Source: an uncultured Duganella sp. | GTDB lineage: Bacteria; Pseudomonadota; Gammaproteobacteria; Burkholderiales; Burkholderiaceae | Direction: 5' to 3' | NCBI GenBank assembly: GCA_946482635.1 | Contig: CAMLSG010000020.1 | Span: 1-36,573, forward strand | DNA: 36,573 bases | Shown: positions 7,501-15,448 of the stretch, one piece after another | Numbering within the stretch: the first letter of the stretch is position 1 | How the letters are laid out: each line of letters begins with the position of its first letter | Notes under the pieces: model-generated | What the model was told of the DNA's origin: nothing | The model's database searches: none | What the model saw: the letters and a program-made list of their open reading frames with translations, nothing else | Position numbers and translations under genes: made by a program

Positions 7501-8365
7501 ACTGAAGCCGTATGTGCGCGACAGCGAAGGCACGCGCCTGGCCGACCTGCCCAAGCCGAAGAAGAGCGACGATGAAACGCTGGCGCCCGCCGCGGCCGAG
7601 CGCTTCAAGCTTCTCAAGAAAGATGCCCGCACCATCGCCAGCCAGCAGGTGACGCGCCTGGAGTGGGCCATGTGCAGCCGGCGCCGCTGGCTGCCGGAGC
7701 ATTTCCGCCAGTTCCTGGCCGAGCATCCGCTGGTGCGCCACCTGGTGCAGCGACTGGTGTGGGGCGTCTACGCGGTGGAAGAGGGCGAGGCCAGCGGCGG
7801 CAAACTGCTGGACTGCTTCCGGGTAGCGGAAGACGGCAGCTATACCACGGGCGAAGACGACAGCGTCACGCTGCCGGAAGGCGGCCATATCCGCATCGGC
7901 CTGCCGCATGCACTTGAACTGCCGCCGGAAACCGCGACGCAGTTCGGCCAGCTGTTCGCCGACTATGAACTGCTGCAGCCCTTTGTGCAGCTCGGGCGCG
8001 ATACCTATACGCTGGGCGCCGACGAGCAGTCCGCGACCAAGCTGGAGCGCTGGAAAGGCATCGTCGTTCCCACCGGCCGCGTGCTTGGCCTGGTCAACAA
8101 GGGCTGGCGCCGCGGCCAGGCGCAGGATGGCGGCGGCATCTGGTACTTCCAGAAACCGGTGACCCGCTCCAAGGTGATCGAGTTGACGCTCAACCCGGGC
8201 ATCATCGTCGGCATGGTCGATGAGTATCCGGAGCAAACGCTGGAACAGGTTTCAGTCGGAGCGCCTTCCAGCTGGGGCGAGATTGGCACGGCAGAAAGCA
8301 TGAACGTGCTCGACCCGATCGCCACCAGTGAACTGATCCGCGATCTCGAATCCTTGAAGGCGTGA
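4541..8365 (+). CDS. WGR- and DUF4132-domain giant protein (paralogue 1)
   Basis: A 1274-aa cytoplasmic protein. Residues 1-65 form a WGR domain with the core RWGKIGTQGQ (W28-G29-K30), a fold known from PARPs and often linked to nucleic acid binding. An Ala/Pro-rich linker follows (about 66-115). The long body starts at PPWLAHG (116) and SRRFPKPVP, contains weak helical-repeat character, and has a second PPWLRPRKK motif at 518-526. The C-terminal part is DUF4132, with CSRRRW, FADYELLQPF and NKGWRRG. E. coli YehI has the same WGR plus DUF4132 layout and similar length; MolR, also DUF4132, was linked to molybdate metabolism long ago, but the biochemical function is unknown. It is the only one of the four copies here with WGR. 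The start has only a weak ribosome binding site. Confidence 0.9.
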   Translation: MRRFEFADSSSNKFWEVEQEGSDLNVRWGKIGTQGQSQTKSFADEARCTAAMDKLIAEKTGKGYVEVGAAPAASIGKSAPKPAAQAKPASALPAPEPVAPQAAPEPVAVADPSTTPPWLAHGAPLSISRKIAAAALPSRRFPKPVPQIDVQVVLSRLFECGGVDPDVTDAELRPALVEAWQRMKSQNLDGSSLLSDAVLLSFANCLSSRMQGRFETPIGEQVLDALARHKGLEHCVDAFIEMQRMQPELAWAASRGMVSVTRKVTKALASYDLLSPVEVAMRRQLSSAPEALWQVCADKIERAIDTVHDVRKAALAVQLPERLDLSRRLARELESVVESSSLEVLLLTASDPVLAERLGARYATPVLAATILQECGVEASEMLKRFAVDDMANEALTQIGTPDAIKALVEAVSIKSDAGNWRGVPYKTTVTRLLAALQQWPLAGIAGLAELGEQRGKVGEVTQPALMKLVFAHADAVPGLLPWVSPAAQALLQRLHSQSSIKVEEAAHEDLPAVLASPPWLRPRKKAVSAMTLQPLQLAAVEGWSEGEREEWLRTVRGGLEKASKDIAYLVSAVGFYYSTVVSDAQANAQAVQAIKDADPNAFAAAWKHYKNGGDWRYISPALLTVMPGEMGVAAWNLLAYDSTTDGVAYVLAKFGLPALPGFEIAMQRYPAELVPLANCFGSVGLAAPMARAATKLKKVQAAARQWLLRFPEHAICGLVAPALGKAGESRDCALTALRFLQAQGHGALIIEVAARYDDPLVVTSVQALLDEDPLERLPAKLPKLPDFWAPQAWRRPVLNASGGASAGKAVPNDALDHIGTMLMFPTVDGLYPGIEQLKDACTAESLADFSWDCFAAWLSAGGNSKEGWAMTALGFLGTDDTARKLTPYIRTWPGESAHARAVTALDVLADIGTDVALMLLNGIAQKVKFKGLQDKAREKIDKIAEARDLTTEELEDRLAPDLGLDDNGSVLLDFGPRQFRVGFDEALKPYVRDSEGTRLADLPKPKKSDDETLAPAAAERFKLLKKDARTIASQQVTRLEWAMCSRRRWLPEHFRQFLAEHPLVRHLVQRLVWGVYAVEEGEASGGKLLDCFRVAEDGSYTTGEDDSVTLPEGGHIRIGLPHALELPPETATQFGQLFADYELLQPFVQLGRDTYTLGADEQSATKLERWKGIVVPTGRVLGLVNKGWRRGQAQDGGGIWYFQKPVTRSKVIELTLNPGIIVGMVDEYPEQTLEQVSVGAPSSWGEIGTAESMNVLDPIATSELIRDLESLKA
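6989..7771 (+). repeat. Direct repeat core, copy 1 of 3 (DUF4132 paralogue 1)
   Basis: A 783-bp segment encoding 261 residues from DHIGTMLMFP to LVWGVY. It aligns without a single gap to 10521-11303 and 14080-14862. In the first 60 residues, copies 1 and 2 differ at about 12 positions by eye. Stretches of close to 40 identical bases exist, for example around 7404-7441 against 10935-10972. Confidence 0.85.
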
Positions 8366-8369
8366 ACCA

Positions 8370-11300
8370 ATGACGAATTTGTCGACACCGCCCTGGATGG
8401 CGCAAGGCGAGCCGCTACAGCTTTCCGAAGAAATGAAGGCGGCAGCCTTGCCATCGCGCCGCTTCCCGAAGCCAGTGCCGGAAGTGGATGAAGTAAGCGC
8501 TTTGACGCGTCTCGGCCAGGTTGAAAAGCCGAACCTCAGTGCCACGGATGCGGACCTGCGACTGGAGTTTTCGGACGCCTGGATGCATGCGATGTGTGGA
8601 ACCGTTGAAGGTTCGCTGCTGTCGCACGCGATCCTGATGGCGCTTGCGAACAAGCTCGCAGACGGCGTCCTGGAGCGAAACGAGGTGCCGCTTGGCGAAC
8701 GGATAGTCGATGTCATCGCCCGGCATAAAGGCCTGGAATACTGCGTCGATGCCTTCATTGAAATGCAGCACCTGCAGGTGAACCTGGTGCTCGATGAGTA
8801 CCAATGCTGGAAGGCCGGCGTCACGCGTACTGTGACCGAGGCGCTTGGCGATTCCCAGCCCCTTTCCCCGGCAGAAGTAGCGATGCGCCGACAGCTCTCG
8901 GTTGCACCGGAAGCGGTCTGGAACGCGTGCGCGGACAAGATCGAGCGCGCCATCCCGCACGTCCCGGCCATGCGCAGGGCAGGGCTTGCAGCACAGTTGC
9001 CTGAACGTCCTGAAGTGTCCAACCAATTGGCGCGTCAACTCGCCAAAGGGCGGCCGTCTTCGACCCTGCCGCTGTTGCTGTTGACCGCCAGCGATCCGGT
9101 ACTGCCGGACAGGATGGTCCCAGGCCTGGTGGAAGAGGAGCGCTGGGCCGCAGGCAGGATGCTGGTTGCCACCGTCCTGCAGGAGCGTGGCGTGGCCGCA
9201 GTCCCGATACTGAAGCTGATCGCTGGCAGCGCCACCGCCGCTTATGGCCTGAGCCAGGTGGGTACGCCGGAGGCCATCAAGCTGCTCGCGGAAGTGTATT
9301 GCGCCACGCCGGCGCGTGCGGGAATGAGCGACTACATGATGTTGTGGATTGCCGAGCGCAAAACGGCACTCAGGTACCTGTCGGACGCGTTGAAGCAATG
9401 GCCGCTGGCGGGCATGGCGGGCCTGGCGGAGTTTGGCGAACGGCCCGGCCGGGACGGCGACATGCTGCGTGCGGAACTGGCGACCCTGGTGCGCGCCAAT
9501 AGCACACACGTTCCGCAGGTCCTGCCATGGGTCAGCCCCGCCGCGCAGGATGTACTGCGCCGCCTGCAGGAACAAAGCACGGCGTTGTCAACCGAAGCGG
9601 CGATGGACGACATACCTGGCGTCCTGGCCGATCCACCGTGGCTGCGGCCACGGAAAAAGGCTGTTGCCGCGCTGGCCGTGCAGGCTTTGACCCTGGCGCC
9701 GGTCGAACGTTGGGACGGTATCGATCTCGACGAGTGGCGGCGCGTCGACTTTTGGCGGGAACATTACTACGAACGCGCGCTCAAGGATCCGGCGGAATTT
9801 GTGGAGACCTTGGGCCTGAGCCGGGCAAGTTCGCCATCGGATATCGATGCGCGCAAGCTGGCGCAACAGGCGATCGCCGCCGGCGATGCCAGCGCCTTGA
9901 TCACGGCCTGGAACCTCTACAAACCGGGCGGCAAGGGGCGCGATATCGATCCGCACATGCTGACGCTGCTGCCGCGCGCGATGGGCATCGACACCTGGAA
10001 CGCACTGGCCGACGATGCGGAAGCCGAAGGCGTCTCCAGCCTGCTGGCCAGCTTTGGCCTGTCGGCGCTGCCCGGCTTTGAAGTGCTGATACGCCGCCGC
10101 CCAGCGGACCTGGTACCGCTGGCCAAGTGCTTCGGCTCAGTGGCGCTGGCGCTGCCTGTGGCGCGCGCAGCGAGCAAACTGAAGTCCGTGCGGGCGGATG
10201 CCCGCCGCTGGCTACTGCGCTTCCCCGAACACGCTATTTGCGGCTTGGTCGCCCCGGCTGTCGGCAAAGCGGGCGAGGACCGCACCTGCGCGCTGGCAGC
10301 CTTGCGCATCCTGCGCAGCCATGGGCATGAGGCGCTGATCCTCGACATTGCGGCGCGTTACGGGGACCAGGCTGTCGCGGCGGCAGTACGCGCCCTGCTG
10401 GACGAAGATCCGCTGGCCCGCGTGCCGGCGAAGACTCCCACTCTTCCAGGTTTCTGGGCGCCCCAGGGATGGCGCCGGCCGGTGCTCAGGAATGGCACGG
10501 CCTTGCCCGGCGCAGTGCTGGACCACATCGGCACCATGCTGATGTTCCCCACCGTCGATGGACTGTACGCCGGCATTACCCAGCTCAAGGAAGCCTGCAC
10601 GCCTGAATCCCTGGCCGATTTCGGCTGGGATTGTTTCATGGCCTGGCTGAATGCCGGCGGCCCTGCGAAGGAAGCCTGGGCCATGTCCGCCCTCGGATGG
10701 ATCGGGACGGACGCCACGGCGCGCGAACTCACGCGCTACATCCGCAGCTGGCCGAGCGAAGGCCTGCATGCGCGTGCGGTCTCCGCGCTCGACGTGCTGG
10801 CCAATATCGGCACCGATGTCGCGCTGATGCTCTTGAACGGCATCGCACAGAAGGCGAAGAACAAGCCCTTGCAGGACAAGGCGCGCGAGAAGATCGACAG
10901 CATCGCCGAAGAGCGCGGCCTGACGACCGAAGAACTGGAAGACCGCCTGGCGCCGGACCTGGGCCTGGACGAAAACGGCACCATGGCGCTGGACTTCGGC
11001 CCGCGCCAGTTCCTGGTCGGCTTCGATGAAGCGCTGAAGCCTTATGTGCGCGACAGCGAAGGCAGGCGCCTGGCCGACCTGCCCAAGCCGAAGAAGGACG
11101 ACGACGCGGCGCTGGCCCAATCGGCAGTGGAACGCTTCAAGCTGCTCAAGAAAGACGCCCGCACCGTCGCCAGCCAGCAGCTTATGCGCCTGGAGTCGGC
11201 AATGTGCAGCCGCCGCCGCTGGCAACCCGCGCAATTCCGCCAGTTCCTGGCCGGTCACCCGCTGCTGCGGCACCTCGTGCAGCGCCTTGTCTGGGGCGTA

Positions 11301-11852
11301 TATCGTGTGGCGGATGACGGCGCCGGTAGCGAGGCGTTGCTGGCCTGCTTCCGCGTGAGCGCAGACGGGGCGTTCATGGCAGGCAACGACGATGATTTCG
11401 CACTTCCCGATGGCGACATTCGCGTGGGCTTGCCGCATCCGCTCGAGCTGCCGCAAAGCGTCGCTGCGGAATTCGGCCAGCTGTTTGCCGATTACGAGTT
11501 GCTGCAGCCGTTTGCCCAGCTTGGACGCGATACCTACACGCTGGGCGCCGAAGAGCAATCCGCGACAGCCCTCGACCGCTGGAAAGGCGTGCGCGTTCCC
11601 ACCGGCCGTGTGCTTGGCCTGGCCAACAAGGGATGGCGGCGCGGCCCGGCCCTGGACGGCGGAATGATCGTCTACTTCACCAAGCCGTTGACGGACAGGA
11701 AAGAGATCCAGTTGACGTTCGATCCCGGCATCGTGGTGGGCATGGTGGACGAATATCCCGAGCAAGCGCTTGGTGTTGTTTCGCTGTCGGCGAACCTTGA
11801 CCAGATCACGCTTAGTGAGCTGATACGGGACGTGGAAGCCTTGTTGGCCTGA
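8370..11852 (+). CDS. DUF4132 giant protein (paralogue 2, no WGR)
   Basis: A 1160-aa paralogue of the preceding gene that lacks the WGR domain and linker. It starts directly at the body motif PPWMAQGEPLQL followed by AALPSRRFPKPVP. A second PPWLRPRKK motif lies mid-protein, and the C-terminal DUF4132 region carries MCSRRRW, FADYELLQPFAQLGRDTY and NKGWRRG. The N-terminal half (to about residue 550) differs much more from its neighbours than the C-terminal half does. The ATG lies 4 bp after the previous stop, with AAGG nine bases upstream, so the two genes are surely co-transcribed. No catalytic motif is recognisable. Function is unknown; a client or effector of the downstream ATPase module is an inference from context. 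Confidence 0.9.
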   Translation: MTNLSTPPWMAQGEPLQLSEEMKAAALPSRRFPKPVPEVDEVSALTRLGQVEKPNLSATDADLRLEFSDAWMHAMCGTVEGSLLSHAILMALANKLADGVLERNEVPLGERIVDVIARHKGLEYCVDAFIEMQHLQVNLVLDEYQCWKAGVTRTVTEALGDSQPLSPAEVAMRRQLSVAPEAVWNACADKIERAIPHVPAMRRAGLAAQLPERPEVSNQLARQLAKGRPSSTLPLLLLTASDPVLPDRMVPGLVEEERWAAGRMLVATVLQERGVAAVPILKLIAGSATAAYGLSQVGTPEAIKLLAEVYCATPARAGMSDYMMLWIAERKTALRYLSDALKQWPLAGMAGLAEFGERPGRDGDMLRAELATLVRANSTHVPQVLPWVSPAAQDVLRRLQEQSTALSTEAAMDDIPGVLADPPWLRPRKKAVAALAVQALTLAPVERWDGIDLDEWRRVDFWREHYYERALKDPAEFVETLGLSRASSPSDIDARKLAQQAIAAGDASALITAWNLYKPGGKGRDIDPHMLTLLPRAMGIDTWNALADDAEAEGVSSLLASFGLSALPGFEVLIRRRPADLVPLAKCFGSVALALPVARAASKLKSVRADARRWLLRFPEHAICGLVAPAVGKAGEDRTCALAALRILRSHGHEALILDIAARYGDQAVAAAVRALLDEDPLARVPAKTPTLPGFWAPQGWRRPVLRNGTALPGAVLDHIGTMLMFPTVDGLYAGITQLKEACTPESLADFGWDCFMAWLNAGGPAKEAWAMSALGWIGTDATARELTRYIRSWPSEGLHARAVSALDVLANIGTDVALMLLNGIAQKAKNKPLQDKAREKIDSIAEERGLTTEELEDRLAPDLGLDENGTMALDFGPRQFLVGFDEALKPYVRDSEGRRLADLPKPKKDDDAALAQSAVERFKLLKKDARTVASQQLMRLESAMCSRRRWQPAQFRQFLAGHPLLRHLVQRLVWGVYRVADDGAGSEALLACFRVSADGAFMAGNDDDFALPDGDIRVGLPHPLELPQSVAAEFGQLFADYELLQPFAQLGRDTYTLGAEEQSATALDRWKGVRVPTGRVLGLANKGWRRGPALDGGMIVYFTKPLTDRKEIQLTFDPGIVVGMVDEYPEQALGVVSLSANLDQITLSELIRDVEALLA
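10521..11303 (+). repeat. Direct repeat core, copy 2 of 3 (DUF4132 paralogue 2)
   Basis: This copy has the same 783-bp length and the same 261-residue frame as copies 1 and 3. It begins 3532 bp after copy 1, so unequal crossing-over between copies would delete or duplicate one whole DUF4132 gene in frame. Confidence 0.85.
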
Positions 11853-11897
11853 TCGGCGGCGTGTTAAAGTCAAAAATTGCAACTTTTCTTTGTGTGG
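11841..11897 (+). promoter_or_regulatory. Putative promoter/leader element B before the third DUF4132 gene
   Basis: TTGTTG (11841-11846), 18 bp, then TAAAGT (11865-11870). From there TAAAGT-C-AAAAA-TTGC-AAC-TTTT-CTTTGTG mirrors element A (4499-4528), with single-base length differences at two places. This 52-bp gap is the largest inside the block and the only one with room for an internal promoter after the first DUF4132 gene. The similarity is direct observation; the promoter role is inference. Confidence 0.4.
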
Positions 11898-11904
11898 ATG
11901 TTTG

Positions 11905-14900
11905 ATGCACAGCGCTGAATTTGTCGATCCTTCCACGGCGCGCCCATGGCCGACGCGCGGCATGCCCCTGCAGCTTTCCCGGAAGTTCGCCGCCGCAGCC
12001 TTGCCTTCGCGCCGTTTCCCCAAACCGGTGCCCAATTTCGACTCGGAAGCGGTGTTCCGTGAGTTGCGTGGAATGGTGGTGCCAGATATCGGCGGCACAG
12101 ATGCCGAACTCCGCCCGGCACTTGAGGAAGCGTGGGACCGATTGCGGTTCCATAAACTGGATGGCTCGCCGGCGTCGGACGCAGTATTGCTTCTGCTGGC
12201 AACTTCCCATGAAGCACAGGACCGATTTGCAAACGAGGCGTCGGCACCCGCGCGGGTTGTCGATATCATTGCCAGCCGCAAGGGCCTTGAGTATTGCGTA
12301 GACGCCTACATCGCAATGCATGGGATGGCGCTTCGTGGCCGGTACGAGCGGCATACCGGGGACGGCCCGGAGCAATACACGGTCACTATTCATCGCGGCA
12401 ATCCCGGTCGACTGGGGGTGAATGTTCCGCTCGTACCGATCCAGGTTGCCATGCGGGGGCAACTGGCCTCCGCGCCGGAAACGGCCTGGACCGCTTGTGC
12501 CGACAAGATCGAGAAACTGATCGCGTCGGCGCCGTTAATGCTCCGTGCTGGTCTTGCCGTACTGCTGCCGGAACGACCAGCGGTTTCCAACAGTTTGGCA
12601 AGGCAATTGAGCGCGGCCGGCGCCAGCAAGACTGTACCGTTGTTGCTGCTGACTGCGGACGACCCGGACTTGCTGGGTATCCTCAGCGCTGACTATGGGC
12701 ACTGGTGTTCGAACCCGATGCTGGCCGCGACTTTGCTGCAGGAGCGCGGTGTGGATGCCCTCCCGGTCCTGGAAATAGTTGCGACCGGCGAAGTGCCGAG
12801 CGAGGCGTTGGTCCAGGTCGGCACGCCGGAATCGATCAAGACGCTCGCAGGCGTTGTGTTCAAGACCGCGGCTTCCCGCGTGTGGACTGGCATCACGCAC
12901 AAAACGGCAGTAGACCGATTGGCGGCCGCGCTGCAGCTTTCTCCCCTGTCTGGTATCGTCGCCCTTGCAGAAATTGGTGAGCAGCCTGGCCGGGATGGCG
13001 AGATGATGCGCGCCGCGTTGTCGAAGCTTCTGCTTGCGCACGCCGGGCAGGTTCCCCAGATCCTCACCTGGACCAGCCCGGCGGCACAGGAATTGGTGCA
13101 ACGCCTGCACGCGGCAAACAGCGCGCCGGTGCAGGTGGCGTCCATGCATGACTTGCCGAAAGTCTTGGCTTCGCCCCCATGGCTGCTGCCACGCAAGAAG
13201 AGTGCTGCCGTCCTGGCGTTGCAGCCCCTGGCCCTTGCGCCAGTTGAGCGATGGGATGACATTGACCGTGAAGAGTGGGAGCGGCTGGACGTACAACAGC
13301 GGAATTACATCGACGAAGACCTGCGGAATCGGGAAAAAATCGCAGATGTGATCGGATTCCGCTGGGTCAACAATCCACGGGATATTGAAGCGCGCGAAAT
13401 GGCCCGCAAAGCCATTGAATGCGGAGACATGGAAGGGCTGGCAGAAGCCTGGAGCTGGTTCGAGTCCAATAGCTATTTCCGCTACGTCAATGCGCATGGA
13501 CTGGCTGTGCTGCCGGGCGACCTGGGCGTCGAGATATGGACGACGCTCGCAAGCAAAGCGGGCATCGAGACGGTCCCTCATTTGCTCAGCAAGTTCGGCT
13601 TGCGCGCTGTACCCGGTTTCGAGGAACTTCTCGCACGCCGTACGACCGACGCAATGCCACTGGCCCGATGCTTTGGCTCAGTGGGAATGGCAGCGCATGT
13701 CGCGCGTGCTGCCGTCAGGCTCAAAAAGCAGCAGGAAGAGGCTCGCCAATGGCTGCTGCGATTCCCGGACCATGCCATCTGCGGCCTGATCGCGCCCGCC
13801 GTCGGCAAGGCGGGGGAGGACAAGGAATGCGCCATGTCGGCGCTGCGCTTCCTGCGCTCGCGTGGCCACGAGGCGTTGATATTCGAAACCGCTGGGCGGT
13901 ATGAAGATCCGGCCGTCGCCGCTTCGCTTCGGGCGTTGCTGGACGAAGATCCTCTTGAGCGCCTGCCGGCCAAGATCCCCAAGCTCTCCGATTTCTGGGC
14001 GCCGCATGCATGGCGCCGGCCGGTGCTCAACGATACTTTTGGCGCCAGCGCCGGCATGGCCTTGCCGAACGACGCGCTGGACCGGATCGGCACCATGCTG
14101 ATGTTCCCGGCCGCCGATGGGCCTTACGCGGGCATCGCCCTGGTCAAGGAAGCCTGCACCGCAGAATCACTGGCGGACTTTGGCTGGGACTGTTTCATGG
14201 CCTGGCTCAATGCCGGCGGCCACTCCAAGAGCGCCTGGGCTATGTCGGCGTTAGGCTGGCTGGGAACGGACGATACGGCACGCAAGCTCACGCCTTACAT
14301 TCGCGGCTGGCCGAGCGAATCGCAGCATTTGCGCGCAGTGGCCGCATTGGACGTGCTGGCCAACATCGGTAGCGAAGTCGCGCTGATGCAGTTGAACGGC
14401 ATCGCCCAGAAAGCCAAGAACAAACCCTTGCAGGACAAGGCCCGCGAGAAGATTGGCAAGATGGCCGAGGCCCTCGAGCTGACCACCGAACAGCTGGAAG
14501 ACCGCCTCGCGCCGGAATTGGGGCTGGACGAAAACGGCAGCATCATGCTGGACTTTGGCCCGCGCCAGTTCCTGGTCGGTTTCGACGAGGCGTTGAAACC
14601 TTATGTGCGCGATGGCGATGGCAAGCGCCTGCCCGACCTGCCCAAGCCGAAACAGACCGATGACGAGGCGCTGGCAAAGGCAGCCGTGGAGCGCTTCAAG
14701 CTGCTCAAGAAGGATGTGCGCACCGTCGCCAGCCAGCAAGTGATGCGGCTGGAATGGGCCATGTGCAGCCGGCGCCGCTGGAGCGCCCAGCACTTCCGCC
14801 AGTTCCTGGTCGAGCACCCGCTGGTGCGGCACCTGGTGCAGCGCCTGGTGTGGGGCGTGTATGCCGTGGAGGCGGGCGAAGCCCGGCTGCTGCAATGCTT

Positions 14901-15444
14901 CCGGGTGGCGGAGGACGCAAGCTACACCACGGGCGATGATCAACCCTTCAGCCTTCCGGAAGGCGAGGTCGAAATAGGACTGCCGCATGCGATCGAGCTG
15001 CCGCCGCACGCCGCCGCCCAGTTCGGCCAGTTGCTCGCGGATTACGAGTTGCTGCAGCCGTTCGCCCAGCTGGGACGCGATACCTATGCGCTGGGCGATG
15101 AGGATAGGGCGGCGCAGCACCTCGAACGCTGGAAAGGGGTTGTAGTCCCTAGTACCCGCGTGCTAGGCCTGGTCAACAAGGGGTGGCAGCGCGGGGCGAG
15201 CTTCGGAGGCGGCACGATCTGCTTCTTCCACAAGCCGCTGGCTGGCGGCAAGGTGATCGAACTGACGCTGAACCCCGGCATTTATGTTGGCATGGTCAGC
15301 GAAAATCCGGAGCAGACCCTGGAAGTGGTTGCAGTCGGCTCTTCCGTGCGCGGCGGCGAGATCAAGTCGCCCGAAAGTTTCGCCACCCTTGATCCGGTCG
15401 TGACCAGCGAACTGATTCGCGACCTCGAATCCTTACGGGCATAA
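11905..15444 (+). CDS. DUF4132 giant protein (paralogue 3, no WGR)
   Basis: A 1179-aa paralogue. The ATG at 11905 was chosen over the in-frame TTG at 11890 because it aligns with the start of paralogue 2 and leaves a GGA six bases upstream. The first body motif is degenerate (ARPWPTRGMPLQLSRK) and is followed by AALPSRRFPKPVP; the second motif is PPWLLPRKK. The DUF4132 C-terminus contains MCSRRRW, LADYELLQPFAQLGRDTY and NKGWQRG. The region around 13250-13480 is visibly less GC-rich and poorly conserved against paralogues 1 and 2, while the 3' half is nearly colinear with them. The stop lies 4 bp before the ATPase gene, tying the paralogues to the AAA/VWA module. Function unknown. Confidence 0.9.
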   Translation: MHSAEFVDPSTARPWPTRGMPLQLSRKFAAAALPSRRFPKPVPNFDSEAVFRELRGMVVPDIGGTDAELRPALEEAWDRLRFHKLDGSPASDAVLLLLATSHEAQDRFANEASAPARVVDIIASRKGLEYCVDAYIAMHGMALRGRYERHTGDGPEQYTVTIHRGNPGRLGVNVPLVPIQVAMRGQLASAPETAWTACADKIEKLIASAPLMLRAGLAVLLPERPAVSNSLARQLSAAGASKTVPLLLLTADDPDLLGILSADYGHWCSNPMLAATLLQERGVDALPVLEIVATGEVPSEALVQVGTPESIKTLAGVVFKTAASRVWTGITHKTAVDRLAAALQLSPLSGIVALAEIGEQPGRDGEMMRAALSKLLLAHAGQVPQILTWTSPAAQELVQRLHAANSAPVQVASMHDLPKVLASPPWLLPRKKSAAVLALQPLALAPVERWDDIDREEWERLDVQQRNYIDEDLRNREKIADVIGFRWVNNPRDIEAREMARKAIECGDMEGLAEAWSWFESNSYFRYVNAHGLAVLPGDLGVEIWTTLASKAGIETVPHLLSKFGLRAVPGFEELLARRTTDAMPLARCFGSVGMAAHVARAAVRLKKQQEEARQWLLRFPDHAICGLIAPAVGKAGEDKECAMSALRFLRSRGHEALIFETAGRYEDPAVAASLRALLDEDPLERLPAKIPKLSDFWAPHAWRRPVLNDTFGASAGMALPNDALDRIGTMLMFPAADGPYAGIALVKEACTAESLADFGWDCFMAWLNAGGHSKSAWAMSALGWLGTDDTARKLTPYIRGWPSESQHLRAVAALDVLANIGSEVALMQLNGIAQKAKNKPLQDKAREKIGKMAEALELTTEQLEDRLAPELGLDENGSIMLDFGPRQFLVGFDEALKPYVRDGDGKRLPDLPKPKQTDDEALAKAAVERFKLLKKDVRTVASQQVMRLEWAMCSRRRWSAQHFRQFLVEHPLVRHLVQRLVWGVYAVEAGEARLLQCFRVAEDASYTTGDDQPFSLPEGEVEIGLPHAIELPPHAAAQFGQLLADYELLQPFAQLGRDTYALGDEDRAAQHLERWKGVVVPSTRVLGLVNKGWQRGASFGGGTICFFHKPLAGGKVIELTLNPGIYVGMVSENPEQTLEVVAVGSSVRGGEIKSPESFATLDPVVTSELIRDLESLRA
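14080..14862 (+). repeat. Direct repeat core, copy 3 of 3 (DUF4132 paralogue 3)
   Basis: Third gap-free copy, 3559 bp after copy 2. It begins DRIGTMLMFP instead of DHIGTMLMFP and ends LVWGVY. The fourth DUF4132 gene (22079-24883) is too diverged to count as a copy at DNA level. Confidence 0.85.
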
Positions 15445-15448
15445 CAAT

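Noticed and set aside
10212..12281. Open frame of 689 codons on the minus strand spanning two DUF4132 genes
   Set aside because: Antisense to two colinear paralogues; similar antisense frames appear opposite each copy, which is explained by shared codon bias.
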